From Fidelibacterota bacterium 46_43 (GTDB taxonomy: Bacteria > Fidelibacterota > Fidelibacteria > Fidelibacterales > Fidelibacteraceae), in contig LGGY01000174.1 of assembly GCA_001509335.1 (NCBI GenBank), forward strand, positions 1 to 7,439: a DNA stretch of 7,439 bases, given 5' to 3'. Positions 5,254 to 7,439 of this stretch are shown here, one piece after another. Each line of letters begins with the position of its first letter. Positions within the stretch are counted from its first letter, which is position 1. The position numbers were made by a program, and so were the translations under genes. Below the pieces are notes generated by a model. That model had not been told where the DNA came from. It worked only from the letters and a program-made list of their open reading frames with translations, and did not search any database.

Positions 5254-6615
5254 ATGAAATCATCAAAGACAATTGGAATTTTTCATTACCAACTTGGACT
5301 GACGGACGGTGTTTCGCTGGAGGTTGATAAGTGGAAGACCGTTCTTGAAAAAATGGGGCATCGGGTTTTATTATGTGCGGGACGTTTGGGATACCAGGCT
5401 GGTATTTTACTGCCCGAGCTTTACCATCATCGACCTGAGATTGAACTTGTTGATCAAAACGTCCTGGGGCAGCGAGATGATCTAACACCCGATGTTCTGC
5501 AAAAGCGCATCAACGACCAAACTGGTATTTTGGAGAATGCTCTCAGAGATATCATCATTAGTAATGAGATTGATATCTTGCTCGTGAACAATATTTGGAG
5601 TGTGGCGATGAATATTCCAGCCGCTGTCGCTTTGGAAAAAATCAGACAAGCGCTGGGTATCAGGGCAATAGCCCATCATCATGATTTTTACTGGGAGAGG
5701 AAATTAAACCCGAAGTTTGGCTTGCCAGAAATAAATAAAATTCTTGAAGGCTATCTTCCCCCAAAGGATCCTGAAATTAATCACATTGTCATCAACAGTA
5801 TTGCTCAATTAAGTTTAGAAAAATTCAAAGGCATATCATCGAAAATTATCCCCAATGTGTTCGATTTTGATGGTCCAGACTGGGTCGTTGATGACTATAA
5901 TCAGGATTTGCGCCAGGTAATTGGTTTGGATGCTGGGGACATTTGTGTGCTCCAGGCAACCCGGATCATCCCACGCAAAGGGATTGAGCTTGCGATAGAT
6001 GTGGTTAATGCGCTGAACGAACCGCATCGACGTGCTATCTTACAAGCGCGTGGTCTTTATGATGGGCGTGCTTTCAACGAGAAAAATAAAATTGTGCTTG
6101 TTCTGGCTGGTTATGACCGCGATGATCCTACAGGTGTTTATCTTCAAAAGCTTAAAACAAAGGCACAAGATTTCGAGGTTGATCTTCGGCACATTGATTC
6201 CATAATTGGACCGGAACGCTGCACAGATGCTGGCAGCAAAACTTATGCTTTATGGGACACCTACGCTGTTGCTGATTTGGTGACTTATCCAAGCCTATGG
6301 GAAGGCTGGGGGAACCAGTTGCTCGAAGCCTTCAGGGCGAAGCTGCCAATCCTTATGTTTGAATATCCGGTATATTTACAGGATATTAAGGATAGAGGCT
6401 TTGATGTCATTTCACTTGGGTCTCAAATCACTGGACGAGATCAACGGGATCTTATTCAAGTATCCGATGATAGTATTCAAACAGCGGCAGATCAATGTGT
6501 GACCTATTTAACAAATCGCTCTGCCAGGGAAGAGATGGTCAACAAGAATTTCAATATTGCGGAAAGCCATTATTCATACAAAGTCTTAGAAAATATACTA
6601 AAAGAATTGCTTTAA
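5254..6615 (+). CDS. GT4-fold retaining glycosyltransferase, candidate mannosylglucosylglycerate-synthase-like enzyme
   Basis: This 453-residue cytosolic enzyme should transfer a sugar from a nucleotide-sugar to a small acceptor. It has the two-domain GT-B fold of glycosyltransferase family 4. The N-terminal acceptor domain opens with IGIFHYQLGLTDGVSLEVDKW (6-14 and 15-27, a glycine-rich first strand and loop) and carries an HHHDFYWER block at 141-149. The C-terminal donor domain has ATRIIPRKGIELA (235-247, with Arg237 and Lys242 positioned as donor-phosphate ligands) and the EX7E signature at Glu350 and Glu358 in PSLWEGWGNQLLEAF. No signal peptide or membrane helix is seen. ATG 5254 follows AGAGGT (5240-5245) by eight bases. 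The gene lies 19 bases before a GH13_18 phosphorylase. Mannosylglucosylglycerate synthase (MggS, known from Petrotoga) is also a family-4-type enzyme and would share the acceptor glucosylglycerate with that neighbour. This assignment is a hypothesis; sucrose-phosphate-synthase-like or other glycoside synthases are alternatives. Family 0.95, substrate about 0.35. Confidence 0.9.
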   Translation: MKSSKTIGIFHYQLGLTDGVSLEVDKWKTVLEKMGHRVLLCAGRLGYQAGILLPELYHHRPEIELVDQNVLGQRDDLTPDVLQKRINDQTGILENALRDIIISNEIDILLVNNIWSVAMNIPAAVALEKIRQALGIRAIAHHHDFYWERKLNPKFGLPEINKILEGYLPPKDPEINHIVINSIAQLSLEKFKGISSKIIPNVFDFDGPDWVVDDYNQDLRQVIGLDAGDICVLQATRIIPRKGIELAIDVVNALNEPHRRAILQARGLYDGRAFNEKNKIVLVLAGYDRDDPTGVYLQKLKTKAQDFEVDLRHIDSIIGPERCTDAGSKTYALWDTYAVADLVTYPSLWEGWGNQLLEAFRAKLPILMFEYPVYLQDIKDRGFDVISLGSQITGRDQRDLIQVSDDSIQTAADQCVTYLTNRSAREEMVNKNFNIAESHYSYKVLENILKELL

Positions 6616-6634
6616 ATTTAACAAAGGTTGGATT

Positions 6635-7439
6635 ATGGATAGCTCAATAAAAAAGAAACTCCATGAACAATTGGCATTCCTTTACGGAGAAGAGCAAGCG
6701 CATGATTTAACGGGGAGAGTCCTCTTTTTGATGGAAGTGCATCACAACTCGACAGTTGCTTCTGAAAATAGGAATCAAACTCAAAAATTTGATGAAAAGG
6801 ACAGTATATTAATCACTTATGGGGACATCATCCAGGCACCAGACTATCCAGGTTTGCATAATTTGAAGAATTTTTTGGATGATTATCTTGGTGACAAAAT
6901 TAATTCGGTTCATATCTTGCCATTTTTTCCCTATTCCTCTGATGATGGTTTTTCGGTGATTGACTACCGAAAAATTGACCCCAAAATGGGTACATGGGAA
7001 GATTTCAGGGCATTGGCGAAAACAAAAAAAATCATGGTTGACATGGTGATCAACCATATATCTCGAGAGAGCCGCTGGTTTCAGGGTTTCTTAAAAGGCG
7101 ACCCAAAATACCAGGATTATTTTATCCATCCTGACGAAAATTGGGATTTGTCAAAAGTGGTCAGGCCAAGGACTTCACCTTTATTGACCGAGGTCGAGAC
7201 GGCTTCAGGTCAAGTTAAAGTTTGGACAACTTTCAGTGCTGACCAGATTGATTTGAATTTTGCAAACCCGGATGTTCTGATTGAAATTATCGACATTCTC
7301 TTGTTCTACCTACGACAGGGGGCATCCATCATCCGCCTCGATGCCATTGCTTACTTGTGGAAAGAATCGGGCTCTACCTGTATCCATCTTCCTGAAACCC
7401 ATCGGGTGATTAAGCTTCTCCGCCTTGTTTTAGAAGAAG
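6635..7439 (+). CDS. Partial GH13 subfamily 18 glycoside phosphorylase, candidate glucosylglycerate phosphorylase (YcjM-like)
   Basis: The first 268 codons are present; the gene runs past the right edge. The family splits alpha-glucosides with phosphate, giving alpha-glucose 1-phosphate. ATG 6635 follows AAAGG (6623-6627) by seven bases and lies 19 bases after the glycosyltransferase stop. Signs of GH13_18 are HILPFFPYSSDDGFSVIDY (93-111), where the substrate-site Asp cluster lies, conserved region I in VDMVINH (135-141), and region II RLDAIAY (234-240) with the nucleophile at Asp236. The acid/base Glu and the transition-state Asp would lie beyond the edge. The stretch at 176-184, VRPRTSPLL, followed by VWTTFSADQIDLNFANP, differs from the PRTRPTPF-type loop I recall in Bifidobacterium sucrose phosphorylase and resembles the YcjM/glucosylglycerate phosphorylase group. 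Expected reaction: glucosylglycerate plus phosphate to glucose 1-phosphate plus glycerate. Sucrose, sucrose 6-phosphate and glucosylglycerol remain possible. Family 0.93, substrate about 0.55. Confidence 0.9.
   Translation, partial: MDSSIKKKLHEQLAFLYGEEQAHDLTGRVLFLMEVHHNSTVASENRNQTQKFDEKDSILITYGDIIQAPDYPGLHNLKNFLDDYLGDKINSVHILPFFPYSSDDGFSVIDYRKIDPKMGTWEDFRALAKTKKIMVDMVINHISRESRWFQGFLKGDPKYQDYFIHPDENWDLSKVVRPRTSPLLTEVETASGQVKVWTTFSADQIDLNFANPDVLIEIIDILLFYLRQGASIIRLDAIAYLWKESGSTCIHLPETHRVIKLLRLVLEE

Noticed and set aside
1..7439. CRISPR array, tRNA or rRNA gene, insertion sequence or phage gene
   Set aside because: No regularly spaced repeats, no cloverleaf or ribosomal RNA sequence recognised, and no transposase or integrase-like frame on either strand.

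Overview
The window suggests a bacterium of the phylum Chloroflexota, most likely an Anaerolineae-type anaerobe. This rests on two protein features rather than on a marker gene. First, the sugar-binding lipoprotein carries, right after its lipobox cysteine, a low-complexity linker rich in V, E, T and R that is typical of solute-binding lipoproteins in that phylum. Second, the leftmost gene resembles the membrane domain of large spermidine-synthase-like proteins that are common there. Base composition is moderate and fairly even, and nothing marks the window as phage or plasmid.

Layout. At the left edge a minus-strand gene for a multi-pass membrane protein runs out of the window (1-407). A divergent control region (408-668) follows. 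It contains a 26-bp perfect palindrome, probably a dispersed repeat, and a strong sigma-70-type promoter overlaid by two identical 14-bp LacI-type operators. Rightward from it runs one co-oriented cluster: a LacI-family repressor (669-1697), a sugar-binding lipoprotein (1778-3214), a stem-loop (3228-3257), two ABC sugar permeases (3279-4217 and 4220-5119), a 134-bp spacer with repeated TCACA motifs, a GT4-fold glycosyltransferase (5254-6615) and the first 268 codons of a GH13 subfamily 18 (sucrose-phosphorylase-like) enzyme (6635 to the right edge).

How the genes may work together. The repressor probably binds both operators and shuts off its own promoter. No strong promoter or terminator is visible between it and the transporter genes, so the transporter is probably under the same control. 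The lipoprotein and permeases form a CUT1-type importer for an oligosaccharide or glycoside. Its ATPase is not in the window. The imported glycoside is probably split with phosphate by the GH13_18 enzyme. The loop before its nucleophile looks more like glucosylglycerate phosphorylase (YcjM type) than classical sucrose phosphorylase. The glycosyltransferase beside it is the unusual part: a synthetic enzyme in a catabolic cluster. My best hypothesis is that both enzymes handle glucosylglycerate or a mannosylated derivative of it, giving a regulated compatible-solute uptake and remodelling locus. The family assignments are well supported; the substrate is inference.
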